NCBI GenBank assembly: GCA_905234205.1
Contig: CAJOGG010000129.1
Location: forward strand, 1 to 13,638
Source: an uncultured Synergistales bacterium
Lineage (GTDB): Bacteria; Synergistota; Synergistia; Synergistales; Aminobacteriaceae
Direction: 5' to 3'
DNA length: 13,638 nucleotides
Under the pieces are notes generated by a model. That model was not told the DNA's origin. It searched no databases and saw only the letters and a list, made by a program, of their open reading frames with translations. The translations under genes and the position numbers were made by a program. Shown here one piece after another: positions 6,957 to 13,638 of the stretch. How positions within the stretch are numbered: the stretch's first letter is position 1; every line of letters starts with the position of its first letter.

Positions 6957-6978
6957 ATTCCAAAATCTCCTTTAGAAT

Positions 6979-7377
6979 TTAGACACGACGCCTCTTCGGT
7001 GGCCTGCAACCATTGTGAGGAATTGGCGTAGCGTCTTTGATTACGTTCACCTGTAAGCCGGCAGCCTGTAATGATCTGATCGCACTTTCACGACCCGGGC
7101 CAGGACCTTTAACGATAACGTCAATTTCCTGCATCCCCTGATCTTGAGCAACTTTTGCAACCTGTGAAGCCGCTGTCTGTGCAGCAAATGGGGTTGACTT
7201 TCTTGCGCCCTTGAAGCCTACGTTGCCGCCGCTAGCCCAAGTGAGTATATTTCCGCCTTTATCGCTGATGCACATAATCGTGTTGTTGAACGTTGAGAAA
7301 ATATGTGCAACACCGTAATTGATATTCTTCTTCTCGCGTCTTTTGCCCTTACGAGCCTGCGCTGTTCTTTTTGCCAA
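6979..7377 (-). CDS. rpsK: 30S ribosomal protein S11
   Basis: 132 residues, full length. S11 sits on the platform of the small subunit next to the mRNA exit and contacts 16S rRNA. Seen motifs include A-H-I-x-S-T-F-N-N-T-I (about 24-34), [14 protein letters not shown] (54-67), [13 protein letters not shown] and the end [12 protein letters not shown]. The start is TTG at 7375-7377, with GGGAGG (7387-7392) nine bases upstream. In-frame TAA and TGA just before it exclude an upstream start, and the ATG at 7382-7384 is in another frame. It follows rpsM by 16 bases. Confidence 0.97.
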   Translation of the reverse strand: MAKRTAQARKGKRREKKNINYGVAHIFSTFNNTIMCISDKGGNILTWASGGNVGFKGARKSTPFAAQTAASQVAKVAQDQGMQEIDVIVKGPGPGRESAIRSLQAAGLQVNVIKDATPIPHNGCRPPKRRRV

Positions 7378-7393
7378 CTTTCATTACCTCCCG

Positions 7394-7771
7394 TTATTTC
7401 GTAGCGACTTTCTTGTTAGCAACTGTCCTTCTCGGTCCCTTACGAGTTCTCGCATTAGTCTTAGTTCTCTGACCTCTGACAGGAAGTCCCAAACGATGAC
7501 GCTGACCACGATAGCACCCAATGTCGATTAAACGCTTAATGTTCATTGAGACCTCACGACGCAAATCGCCTTCAACTTTGTAGTTGTCCTCGATCTCACG
7601 ACGTAATTTCTGCGTGTCTGCCTCGTCTAAATCTTTAACCCTAATATCAGGATTAACACCGGTCGCCGCTAAAATTTTCTGGGAAGTCTTAAGCCCGATC
7701 CCAAAAATATAAGTCAAGCCGATCTCGACTCTTTTCTCTCTTGGTAAATCCACTCCTGCTATACGTGCCAT
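7394..7771 (-). CDS. rpsM: 30S ribosomal protein S13
   Basis: 125 residues, normal for S13 of the small-subunit head, which contacts 16S rRNA, S19 and the P-site tRNA. It begins [14 protein letters not shown] and contains Y-I-F-G-I-G (21-26), the helix-hairpin-helix part, the [26 protein letters not shown] motif and a Lys-rich tail. The ATG is preceded by AGGAGG that is also the last two sense codons of rpmJ, eight bases away from that gene's stop. Confidence 0.98.
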   Translation of the reverse strand: MARIAGVDLPREKRVEIGLTYIFGIGLKTSQKILAATGVNPDIRVKDLDEADTQKLRREIEDNYKVEGDLRREVSMNIKRLIDIGCYRGQRHRLGLPVRGQRTKTNARTRKGPRRTVANKKVATK

Positions 7772-7779
7772 TTAACTTA

Positions 7780-7905
7780 TTACCTCCTGACACCCTGACG
7801 CTGTTTATGTCTTGGGTTGCGGCTGCAAATTACGCGAACAACTCCATGACGGCGGATTACTCTACAATATTCACATATAGGCTTTACTGAAGGCCCTACT
7901 TTCAT
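7780..7905 (-). CDS. rpmJ: 50S ribosomal protein L36, zinc-ribbon type, slightly extended
   Basis: 41 residues. It starts [11 protein letters not shown] and carries the zinc ligands Cys11, Cys14, Cys27 and His33, followed by the usual end K-Q-R-Q-G. This is the zinc-binding form of L36, a small rRNA-binding protein of the large subunit. Most L36 stop at or close to that Gly. Here three more residues, Val-Arg-Arg, are added, the two Arg codons AGG AGG being the Shine-Dalgarno of rpsM. Residue 4 is Gly where Arg is usual. A GGTGGT lies about nine bases before the ATG. The spacing to infA is 18 bases. Confidence 0.96.
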   Translation of the reverse strand: MKVGPSVKPICEYCRVIRRHGVVRVICSRNPRHKQRQGVRR

Positions 7906-7923
7906 ATTTCAATACCACCTTAG

Positions 7924-8157
7924 TTATTTATAACGATAAATTATTCTGCCCCTTGTTAAATCATATGGGGAGATTTCTACTGATACACGATCACCCGGCA
8001 ATATCCTGATGAAGTGCATTCTCATTTTTCCGCTGACATGAGCCAAAACCCTGTGCCCATTCTCTAATTCTACCCTGAACATAGCGTTTGGCAATGCTTC
8101 CGAGATCGTGCCTTTGACTTCGATTACTTCTTCTTTACTGGAATTTTTATCAGCCAT
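7924..8157 (-). CDS. infA: Translation initiation factor IF-1
   Basis: 77 residues. A single OB-fold (S1-like) protein that occupies the ribosomal A site during initiation. Matches are E-V-I-E-V-K-G-T-I (10-18), [11 protein letters not shown] (25-35), [22 protein letters not shown] (37-58) and the end [13 protein letters not shown]. The N-terminus has about five more residues (D-K-N-S-S) than the common M-A-K-E-D form. The ATG overlaps the stop of the KOW gene as TAATG. Confidence 0.98.
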   Translation of the reverse strand: MADKNSSKEEVIEVKGTISEALPNAMFRVELENGHRVLAHVSGKMRMHFIRILPGDRVSVEISPYDLTRGRIIYRYK

Positions 8158-8414
8158 TAATTCCTTACACTCCTGTGAAAATATCCTGCGTCAATGTCTT
8201 TACCTGCCTTTATAAAATCTAACAAATTTTCAGCGCGTCTTAACGTCGATTGCAAATGTTTGGGATTCTTTATCTTCGGTCTTGTAACGTTAAATCTATT
8301 TGGCCTTATCAATTTCACTCTGCCGTCCTGTTCAAAACCTGCTATCACGTATTCGAGTCCCGTATCTTTGCCCCGCCTTGAGATTACAACCTGGCCTATC
8401 TCGAACTCTGCCAC
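8157..8414 (-). CDS. KOW-domain RNA-binding protein (L14e-like)
   Basis: 85 residues. The N-terminal half is a KOW/SH3-like fold: [16 protein letters not shown] (4-19), then strands ending near [10 protein letters not shown]. After that comes the family marker K-N-P-K-H-L-Q (50-56) and a short helical tail. Proteins of this type, annotated as L14e-like or KOW-domain RNA-binding, are often found between map and infA in Gram-positive-like genomes; a ribosome-associated role is assumed but not well proven. The start is GTG (8412-8414) with GGAG about 11 bases upstream, overlapping the end of map by 19 bases. Confidence 0.88.
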   Translation of the reverse strand: MAEFEIGQVVISRRGKDTGLEYVIAGFEQDGRVKLIRPNRFNVTRPKIKNPKHLQSTLRRAENLLDFIKAGKDIDAGYFHRSVRN

Positions 8415-9155
8415 GGTGTGAGAATCTCCGGTCCGTCGTCAAGAATTACAATCGAGCGTTCAAAGTGTGCTGCGTCAGAGCCATCAACAGTTGAGACAGT
8501 CCAACCATTTGCGTCACTGACTTTGACATCTTCGCGCCCGGACATAATCATAGGCTCAATAGCTATAGTCATGCCAGCTTTTAACGTCATTCCCTGTCCA
8601 GCTTTGCCATAATTCGGAATTTGTGGAGCCTCGTGCATTTTTTTGCCGATCCCGTGCCCCGTGTAATCGCGAACTATTCCCAAGCCCAACGGAATAACAT
8701 AACTTTCTACCGCGTGCCCTATATCTCCGAGAGTGTTTCCAACGAGTGCCGCAGCTATTGCCCTGTTCAAAGCGTCTTCGGTAGCCTCAAGCAGTTTTTT
8801 GCGCTCCTCACTGATTGCCCCGACCGGATAAGTACAGGCCGCGTCACCACACCAGCCATTTGATAATATCCCCTTCCTTCAATATGCGATCGAAGCTTGG
8901 AATGCCATGAACGACTTCTTCATTTACGGAAGCGCATATAGTCCCGGGGAAAGGACTCATGTTGAACGAGGGCTTGTAACCTTTAAAAGCTGGAATGCCG
9001 TTATTCTTGCGTATATGTTCCTCTGCTAGGCGGTCAAGTTCTCCGGTTGAAATACCAGGCCTGACAGCTTCGCGCATTATGTCAAGAACTTCAGCGGTAA
9101 CACGTCCTGCAACTTTCATGAACTCTATATCTTTAGGGCTTTTGATCTTAATCAT
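8396..9155 (-). pseudogene. map: Type I methionine aminopeptidase, frameshifted by a ~23-base deletion
   Basis: Two pieces of one Map are present in different frames. Piece 1 starts at the ATG 9153-9155 (overlapping adk by 8 bases), includes V-N-E-E-V-V-H-G-I-P with substrate-site His83, reads E-G-D-I-I-K, then leaves frame and ends in TGA at 8844-8846. Piece 2, one frame over, resumes as G-W-C-G-D-A-A-C-T-Y-P-V-G and continues to 8396. It has G-H-G-I-G, A-I-E-P-M and F-E-R-S-I-V-I-L, so the later metal ligands His and two Glu are all kept. Between K and G-W-C about eight codons are expected but one base is present: a loss of about 23 bases that removes the first metal-ligand Asp (the I-D-V motif). 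As written it cannot make active enzyme. A second map elsewhere, or an assembly fault, is likely. Confidence 0.85.
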
Positions 9156-9765
9156 GGTCCAACAACTTCACAACGCTCTCGAAAACTTCTTCGGGCTTTC
9201 CTGTTGCGTCAATGTCATGCAGCAAGTTCTTAGCACGATAGAAATCAATCAATGGCTCTGTCTGGTCATGGAAGACTTTCAAACGAGATCTAACTGTTTC
9301 TTCGTTGTCATCGTCGCGCCTGTAAAGTTCTCCGCCACATGCCGGGCATTTATCATGCTCATGAATGTTGGTGACGTTTCCGCAATCTTTGCAAAGGGCT
9401 CTGCTCAATAAACGCTTAACGATAACTTCATCATCAATGTTAAACAACACAACGCCGTCAAGCTTCGTTTTAGTCTCAAGAAATTCAGCCTGCGCTACAG
9501 TTCTCGGGAAACCGTCAAGCATAAAGCCTTCGTTGTCAGCAAACTCACTAAGCTTTTCGCCAACCATCTTCATGACGATCTCATCAGGAACTAATTGTCC
9601 CGCGTCCATGTATTTCTTGGCTTCAAGACCTAATGGAGTGTTATTCTTGAGATTGTGCCTGAAAATATCGCCAGTTGAGATATGAGCCAGATTATATTTT
9701 TCTTTGAGAAAGGCTGCCTGAGTACCTTTTCCAGCCCCAGGCGCACCTAATAATACAAGTCTCAT
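9148..9765 (-). CDS. adk: Adenylate kinase with zinc-binding LID
   Basis: 205 residues, a little shorter than the common 214-217. It interconverts ATP plus AMP with two ADP in the cytoplasm. P-loop G-A-P-G-A-G-K-G-T (7-15), H-I-S-T-G-D (28-33), G-F-P-R-T (85-89) and R-R-D-D-D-N-E-E-T (149-157) are all present. The LID has four cysteines, C-x-x-C at 125/128 and C-x-x-C at 140/143, a structural zinc site as in Gram-positive-type enzymes, but the loop between the pairs is short. The segment before K-L-D-G-V-V-L-F is also several residues shorter than usual. The ATG lies two bases after the secY stop, and the end overlaps map. Confidence 0.97.
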   Translation of the reverse strand: MRLVLLGAPGAGKGTQAAFLKEKYNLAHISTGDIFRHNLKNNTPLGLEAKKYMDAGQLVPDEIVMKMVGEKLSEFADNEGFMLDGFPRTVAQAEFLETKTKLDGVVLFNIDDEVIVKRLLSRALCKDCGNVTNIHEHDKCPACGGELYRRDDDNEETVRSRLKVFHDQTEPLIDFYRAKNLLHDIDATGKPEEVFESVVKLLDHD

Positions 9766-9767
9766 GA

Positions 9768-11069
9768 TTAACCCCTAAGCAAGCCCCTACGACCGCCACC
9801 GGACTTCTTCAAGATTCCGTCATAGTGACGCATCAACAATTGGGCTTCAATCTGATTAATCGTGTCCATTGCAACACCTACAACGATAAGCACTGCTGTG
9901 CCTCCGAAATAGAAGCTGCGGACGTTCAACACGCTTGACATAACGTTGGGAATAAGAGCAATAATTGCCAGGAAGACTGCGCCGCCGAGCGTGATTCGTT
10001 CCATAACTCGCGTAATGTAATCTGAAGTTGGCTGTCCGGGTCTGATACCGAGAATAAATCCGCCGTATTTCTTCATGTTGTTGGCAATGTCAGTTGGGTT
10101 AAACACTACCGCCGTGTAGAAGTACGAGAAGAATATTATCAACGCAACATCAAGCACTATATACACAACGCTGTTCGGAGCAAACATTGCGCTAAAGAAT
10201 CTCCCTACAGAACTATCAGTGAAGTAATTCGCGATCGTGTACGGGAAGATTAACAATGAGCTAGCGAAGATGATCGGGATAACCCCGGCCTGATTGACCT
10301 TCAACGGAATGAAAGTGCTTTGACCGCCGTAAATTTTATTTCCCACAACGCGTTTCGCATATTGGACGGGTAAACGCCTCTGACCTTCCTGCAGCATGAT
10401 ACAGCCAGCTACTACGACGATCATTAACACTATTCCGAGCAACAAAGCTATAACGCTAAGAGATCCAAGCCTGACCATGTTCCAAGTCTGCAAAATTGCT
10501 TCAGGGATTCTAGCGACGATACCAGCGAAAATTAACAATGAAATTCCATTACCGACGCCGTGATCCGTGAGTTCTTCACCTAGCCACATTACCGCAACTG
10601 ATCCGGATACAAGCGTGATTATTACGAGCAGCCAATCAAAGAAGCCACCTTGCATAATTCCGAGTCCGCGTAACCAAGCTGTCATACCGATAGCCTGAAC
10701 GAATGCGAATATTACAGCACCGTAACGAGTCCATTGTGTGATTTTCTTGTGGCCGTCAGTGCTATCTTTCTGCAATTTCTCAAGAGCCGGGAAAATTACG
10801 ACCAGTAACTGCATAACGATGCTTGAGTTAATGTACGGAGCAACGCCTAGCGAGAATATGCCAAAACGGCTTAACGCACCGCCTGAGAATAAATTCAAGA
10901 AGTCCATTACGCCGCCACCAGTGCTGAATAAATTAGCAAGTGCTGCTCTATCAACGCCAGGAGTCGGGATATACGCACCTAGCCTGAAGATGAATAATAT
11001 CCCGAGTGTGAACAATATTCTGCGTTTCAGGTCGGGCAACCTGAATATATCCCCCAAAGACCCGAACAT
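9768..11069 (-). CDS. secY: Protein translocase channel subunit SecY
   Basis: 433 residues with ten membrane helices; the central channel of the SecYEG translocon. Family signatures include R-L-G-A-Y-I-P-T-P-G-V (29-39), G-I-F-S-L-G-V-A-P-Y-I-N-S-S-I-V-M-Q-L (70-88), the plug region before it, G-N-G-I-S-L-L-I-F (about 173-181), Q-E-G-Q-R-R-L-P-V-Q-Y-A-K-R, P-L-K-V-N-Q-A-G-V-I-P-I-I-F-A-S-S and I-R-P-G-Q-P-T near the cytosolic loop that meets SecA and the ribosome. The short basic C-terminus ends G-G-R-R-G-L-L-R-G. The ATG follows the rplO stop with no gap. Confidence 0.98.
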   Translation of the reverse strand: MFGSLGDIFRLPDLKRRILFTLGILFIFRLGAYIPTPGVDRAALANLFSTGGGVMDFLNLFSGGALSRFGIFSLGVAPYINSSIVMQLLVVIFPALEKLQKDSTDGHKKITQWTRYGAVIFAFVQAIGMTAWLRGLGIMQGGFFDWLLVIITLVSGSVAVMWLGEELTDHGVGNGISLLIFAGIVARIPEAILQTWNMVRLGSLSVIALLLGIVLMIVVVAGCIMLQEGQRRLPVQYAKRVVGNKIYGGQSTFIPLKVNQAGVIPIIFASSLLIFPYTIANYFTDSSVGRFFSAMFAPNSVVYIVLDVALIIFFSYFYTAVVFNPTDIANNMKKYGGFILGIRPGQPTSDYITRVMERITLGGAVFLAIIALIPNVMSSVLNVRSFYFGGTAVLIVVGVAMDTINQIEAQLLMRHYDGILKKSGGGRRGLLRG

Positions 11070-11519
11070 TTATATTACCTCATGGGTTCCGCCAGCAGCT
11101 TCAATCTTCTTAACAGCTTCTGCACTGAATGCCGCGGCTTTGATCTTCAACGCTTTTCCGCCAAGTTCTCCATTAGCCAAAATTTTCACGGGCAATTTCT
11201 TGCGAATAACTTTAGCTTTCAACATTGCGTCCATGTCAATTTCTGCACCTGCATCGAATTTCTTTGCAAGCGTATCAAGATTCACGGGCTGGAAAACTTT
11301 TGCGAACCTTGCATTATTGAATCCACGTTTAGGAGTCCTTCTGGTGATGGGCATCTGGCCTCCCTCAAATCCCGGCTTTACTCCTCCGCCAGTTCTTGAT
11401 TTATCGCCTTTGTTACCTTTACCTGAAGTCTTACCGTTTCCGCTTCCGATACCCTGGCCTAAACGTTTTGACACATGAGTCGAACCTTTTGCAGGGTGTA
11501 AATCGTTAAGTGTAATCAT
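11070..11519 (-). CDS. rplO: 50S ribosomal protein L15
   Basis: 149 residues from the ATG at 11517-11519, which overlaps the rpmD stop as ATGA and has GGGAGG about seven bases upstream. A GTG at 11532-11534 would add five residues that no L15 has. The N-terminal extension is Gly/Lys-rich (G-x-G-x-G-S-G-N-G-K-T-S-G-K-G), followed by G-G-G-V-K-P-G-F-E-G-G-Q-M-P and K-R-G-F-N-N; the globular end has V-K-I-L-A-N-G-E-L and A-I-E/K-x-A-G-G-T. L15 is an assembly protein of the large subunit. Confidence 0.97.
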   Translation of the reverse strand: MITLNDLHPAKGSTHVSKRLGQGIGSGNGKTSGKGNKGDKSRTGGGVKPGFEGGQMPITRRTPKRGFNNARFAKVFQPVNLDTLAKKFDAGAEIDMDAMLKAKVIRKKLPVKILANGELGGKALKIKAAAFSAEAVKKIEAAGGTHEVI

Positions 11520-11698
11520 TCTACAACCTCCCACTTAACCAGATGGCGCACGTGATTGATCATGCCTCTAACTTGCGGCGTGTCCTCATGCTCTACTTCT
11601 GAATTTAATTTCTTGAAGCCAAGAGCTTTGATTGTGCGTTTCTGTCTTTCGGGAAAACTTATTGCGCTCTTGATCCACTTTGCTTTAATTTTTGCCAT
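11516..11698 (-). CDS. rpmD: 50S ribosomal protein L30
   Basis: 60 residues from the ATG at 11696-11698, starting [11 protein letters not shown]. The region [23 protein letters not shown] matches bacterial L30. GGGGAG lies eight bases upstream of this ATG; the in-frame GTG at 11705-11707 overlaps the rpsE stop and is too close to that Shine-Dalgarno. It lies five bases after rpsE. Confidence 0.97.
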   Translation of the reverse strand: MAKIKAKWIKSAISFPERQKRTIKALGFKKLNSEVEHEDTPQVRGMINHVRHLVKWEVVE

Positions 11699-11703
11699 GT
11701 GAA

Positions 11704-12246
11704 TCACTCCCCGACTGTTACTACTGCTTCATCAACTGGAGCAGCTTCTTCGCCCTGTTCGCCAGCAAGTCCTCTAAGTTTCATGATCTCGCCTTCTGTA
11801 CGAGTAATCTTGATAGCCTCAAGTGTTGCATTAGCGATATTGATTGCGTTTGCTGTACGTCCTGTGACTTTCGTGACAACGTCTTTAACGCCGCCAAGCT
11901 CCATGATTGCACGAACGACTCCGCCCGCGATAACACCAGTACCTTCAGGGCACGGCTTGAGCAAAACTCTAGCAGCTCCAAATTCGCCTACTACAGGGTG
12001 AGGAATTGTATTACCAGCATGTTTTACTGATACCATGTTCTTCTTGGCTTTCTCGATTCCCTTACGAACTGCTTCAGCGATTTCCTTGGCTTTGCCTATG
12101 CCTGTTCCGACTTGAGTAGCTCCATCACCGACAACTACGAGCACGGCGAATCTAAATCTTTTACCGCCCTTGACAACTTTGCTGACACGGTTAATAGCTA
12201 CAACACGTTCCTGCAATTCTACGACTTCTTCATTTCTTCTGGGCAT
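11704..12246 (-). CDS. rpsE: 30S ribosomal protein S5
   Basis: 180 residues. The double-stranded RNA-binding domain covers about 10-76 ([20 protein letters not shown] and G-x-G-I-G-K-A-K-E). The C-terminal domain follows, with [18 protein letters not shown] and [11 protein letters not shown]5 takes part in decoding accuracy and mRNA unwinding at the entry channel. Past the usual end (K-L-R-G) there are about 20 extra residues rich in Glu, Ala and Val with no Lys. The ATG overlaps the rplR stop as TAATG. Confidence 0.98.
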   Translation of the reverse strand: MPRRNEEVVELQERVVAINRVSKVVKGGKRFRFAVLVVVGDGATQVGTGIGKAKEIAEAVRKGIEKAKKNMVSVKHAGNTIPHPVVGEFGAARVLLKPCPEGTGVIAGGVVRAIMELGGVKDVVTKVTGRTANAINIANATLEAIKITRTEGEIMKLRGLAGEQGEEAAPVDEAVVTVGE

Positions 12247-12611
12247 TAGAATACAAGCCCTCCTTCGCGTGCGGCATCAGCTACCGCCATAACTTTTCCG
12301 TGATAGGCATGACCTCCGCGGTCGAACACTACTGTGTTGATACCTTTGGCCTTGGCTCGTTCAGCGATTACTTTACCAACAACTTTAGCGGCTGCAATAT
12401 TGCAAGTACCCTTGAGTTCCGGCTGTAATGCTTTCTCCAACGTTGAGGCACTTACAAGCGTATGGCCCTTTTCGTCGTCAATGACCTGAACGTAAATATT
12501 CTTTAGGCTTCTGAACACGCTCATACGGGGTCTTTCAGCTGTTCCGGAAAGAGTACGGCGTAATCTCTCATGCCTTACAACGCGCATATCGTTTCTACTT
12601 TTCTTCTTCAT
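12246..12611 (-). CDS. rplR: 50S ribosomal protein L18
   Basis: 121 residues, the 5S rRNA-binding protein of the central protuberance. It has a basic N-terminus (M-K-K-K-S-R-N), [29 protein letters not shown], and the end [26 protein letters not shown]. It lies six bases after rplF; length is standard. Confidence 0.98.
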   Translation of the reverse strand: MKKKSRNDMRVVRHERLRRTLSGTAERPRMSVFRSLKNIYVQVIDDEKGHTLVSASTLEKALQPELKGTCNIAAAKVVGKVIAERAKAKGINTVVFDRGGHAYHGKVMAVADAAREGGLVF

Positions 12612-12617
12612 GATAGT

Positions 12618-13157
12618 TTACTTCGCCCCAGTCTTGCCAGCTTTACGGAGAATATACTCGTTTTCAAACTTAATACCCTTTCCGTGATAAGGCTCTGGCG
12701 GTCTAAACTCTTTGATCAGGGCGCATGTTTGACCTACTAATTCTTTATCGATACCCCTGACGTGAAATTTGATAGGGTTCTCCACAACGATTTCGATACC
12801 TTCCGGAGGAGTGAACTCTATCGGGTGTGAGTAACCGAGATTCAACACGAGCTTCTTGCCCTGTAATGCGGCTCTCCAACCTACTCCAACGATCTCCATC
12901 GTTCTTGAAAATCCAGTCGTAACACCTGTAACCATGTTAGCTATTAAAGCTCTGGTCATTCCGTGCCATGCTCTAGTTTGCTTTTCTTCGTTGCTGCGGG
13001 AAACTTTGACTTCATTAGCCTCAACATCAACTTTGATCCCGGGCATTAATTTTGCGTGAAGTTCACCTTTTGGGCCTTTGACGATAATATCAGTGCCCTT
13101 GACTTCAACGTTAGCGCCCTTTGCGATTTCTACAGCTTTGCGTCCAATACGAGACAT
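12618..13157 (-). CDS. rplF: 50S ribosomal protein L6
   Basis: 179 residues, starting M-S-R-I-G-R-K. Two homologous alpha/beta domains are seen. The second ends with the L6 signature P-E-P-Y-H-G-K-G-I-K-F-E-N-E, followed by a basic tail. L6 lies near the factor-binding site and contacts the sarcin-ricin loop region. AGGAGG lies just before the ATG, 12 bases after rpsH. Confidence 0.98.
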   Translation of the reverse strand: MSRIGRKAVEIAKGANVEVKGTDIIVKGPKGELHAKLMPGIKVDVEANEVKVSRSNEEKQTRAWHGMTRALIANMVTGVTTGFSRTMEIVGVGWRAALQGKKLVLNLGYSHPIEFTPPEGIEIVVENPIKFHVRGIDKELVGQTCALIKEFRPPEPYHGKGIKFENEYILRKAGKTGAK

Positions 13158-13169
13158 GATTTACTCCTC

Positions 13170-13574
13170 CTACCAGACATAGCAGAGAACTTCGCCGCCG
13201 AGTCCGAGCTTGTGAGCTTCAGCACTAGTTTTGAGTCCCTTTGATGTTGAGAGAACTGCAAGCCCTAAACCACCCATTACTACGGGTAATTTGTCGCTCT
13301 TCACGTAAATTCTGCGGCCGGGTTTGCTAATGCGTCTAAGTCCCTGAATCACGCGCTCTTTGCTGTTGCCATATGATAAATAAATTCTTATCTCTGCATA
13401 CGGCTTGTCAGGGTCTGTTATCATCTTGAAATTCTTGATATAGCCTTCGTCCTTCAAGATTCTGGCTAATGCTAATTTCATTTTGCTCGATGGAACGTCA
13501 ACGCACTCTGCATAGGTCATATTAGCGTTTCTGATTCTTGTGAGCATATCTGCAACAGGGTCATTTACGTACAA
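13170..13574 (-). CDS. rpsH: 30S ribosomal protein S8
   Basis: 134 residues; S8 binds the central domain of 16S rRNA early in assembly and in many bacteria also represses its own operon. It opens (M)[17 protein letters not shown] and ends with the family signature region S-T-S-K-G-L, then G-G-E-V-L-C-Y-V-W. The start is TTG at 13572-13574. A GGGGG Shine-Dalgarno (13584-13588) is nine bases upstream, and the rpsN stop is in the same frame 18 bases earlier, so no ATG or GTG is possible. Confidence 0.97.
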   Translation of the reverse strand: MYVNDPVADMLTRIRNANMTYAECVDVPSSKMKLALARILKDEGYIKNFKMITDPDKPYAEIRIYLSYGNSKERVIQGLRRISKPGRRIYVKSDKLPVVMGGLGLAVLSTSKGLKTSAEAHKLGLGGEVLCYVW

Positions 13575-13589
13575 TTTGACCTGCCCCCT

Positions 13590-13638
13590 TTACCAGCTTG
13601 ACTTGACAACGCCAGGGAAAGCTCCCTCACGCGCCATT
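13590..13638 (-). CDS. rpsN: 30S ribosomal protein S14, C-terminal end only
   Basis: The last 15 or so codons, running off the right edge. The visible end reads A-R-E-G-A-F-P-G-V-V-K-S-S-W followed by TAA, which matches the conserved end of S14 (P-G-V-x-K-A/S-S-W). Its place before rpsH is the standard spc order. Too little is visible to tell directly whether it is the zinc-binding short form, though this ending is typical of that form. Confidence 0.85.
   Translation of the reverse strand, partial: MAREGAFPGVVKSSW

Noticed and set aside
7382..7384. ATG start for rpsK
   Set aside because: Out of frame with S11; the frame of S11 has TAA TGA just before the TTG.
8844..8872. Programmed ribosomal frameshift in map
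   Set aside because: A frameshift would restore the frame but not the missing eight codons with the catalytic Asp, and there is no slippery run or downstream structure obvious here.
10738..11478. Plus-strand open frame of 246 codons over secY and rplO
   Set aside because: Shadow of two certain genes; no recognisable domain and biased toward complement codons.
11699..11707. GTG start giving a three-residue longer L30
   Set aside because: It sits too close to the GGGGAG; the ATG three codons later has normal spacing and matches L30 N-termini.
1..13638. CRISPR array, tRNA, insertion sequence or prophage
   Set aside because: No spaced direct repeats, cloverleaf patterns, transposase motifs or integrase found; the window is almost completely filled with known housekeeping and transport genes.

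Overview
The window is one continuous block of minus-strand genes. Reading starts at the right edge and runs left. It is the 3' two thirds of a bacterial spc/alpha ribosomal-protein locus followed by metabolite and metal uptake genes. There is no gap over about 65 bases, and I see no tRNA, rRNA, CRISPR array or mobile element.

Layout in transcription order: rpsN (3' end only), rpsH, rplF, rplR, rpsE, rpmD, rplO, secY, adk, map (broken), a KOW-domain RNA-binding protein, infA, rpmJ, rpsM, rpsK, rpoA, rplQ. Next come an ECF transporter module (a fused two-ATPase EcfA, then EcfT) and the pseudouridine synthase truA. After a 63-base intergenic region with a strong hairpin come nikK, nikL, nikM and the start of nikQ, a nickel-type ECF importer running off the left edge. 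Genes abut, overlap by TAATG or ATGA, or sit within about 25 bases, so most are probably co-transcribed and translationally coupled.

Organism: an anaerobe-type bacterium with GC in the mid-40s by eye. The KOW gene between map and infA, the four-Cys LID of adenylate kinase, the ECF module between rplQ and truA, and NikKLMQ fit Firmicutes-like or Synergistota genomes. I lean to a gut Synergistota lineage, but this is a judgement from protein flavour, not a search.

The unusual points are these. (1) RpoA carries about 190 extra residues after its C-terminal domain, in alternating acidic and lysine-rich blocks. (2) Two conserved genes lack about eight codons at their catalytic core: map (frameshifted, one metal-binding Asp lost) and the first ATPase half of EcfA (signature motif lost, frame kept). 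(3) The Shine-Dalgarno of nikK lies in the 3' arm of a hairpin followed by six U, so read-through from the ribosomal operon would either terminate or not be translated well. (4) Five genes are forced to use TTG starts, four of them core transcription or translation genes. (5) rpsD is missing from its common place between rpsK and rpoA.

Together the genes make the ribosome and RNA polymerase core (S14 to L17), the protein-export channel (SecY), nucleotide balance (Adk), N-terminal Met removal (Map, damaged here), vitamin or metal uptake (EcfA-EcfT) and nickel uptake (NikKLMQ).
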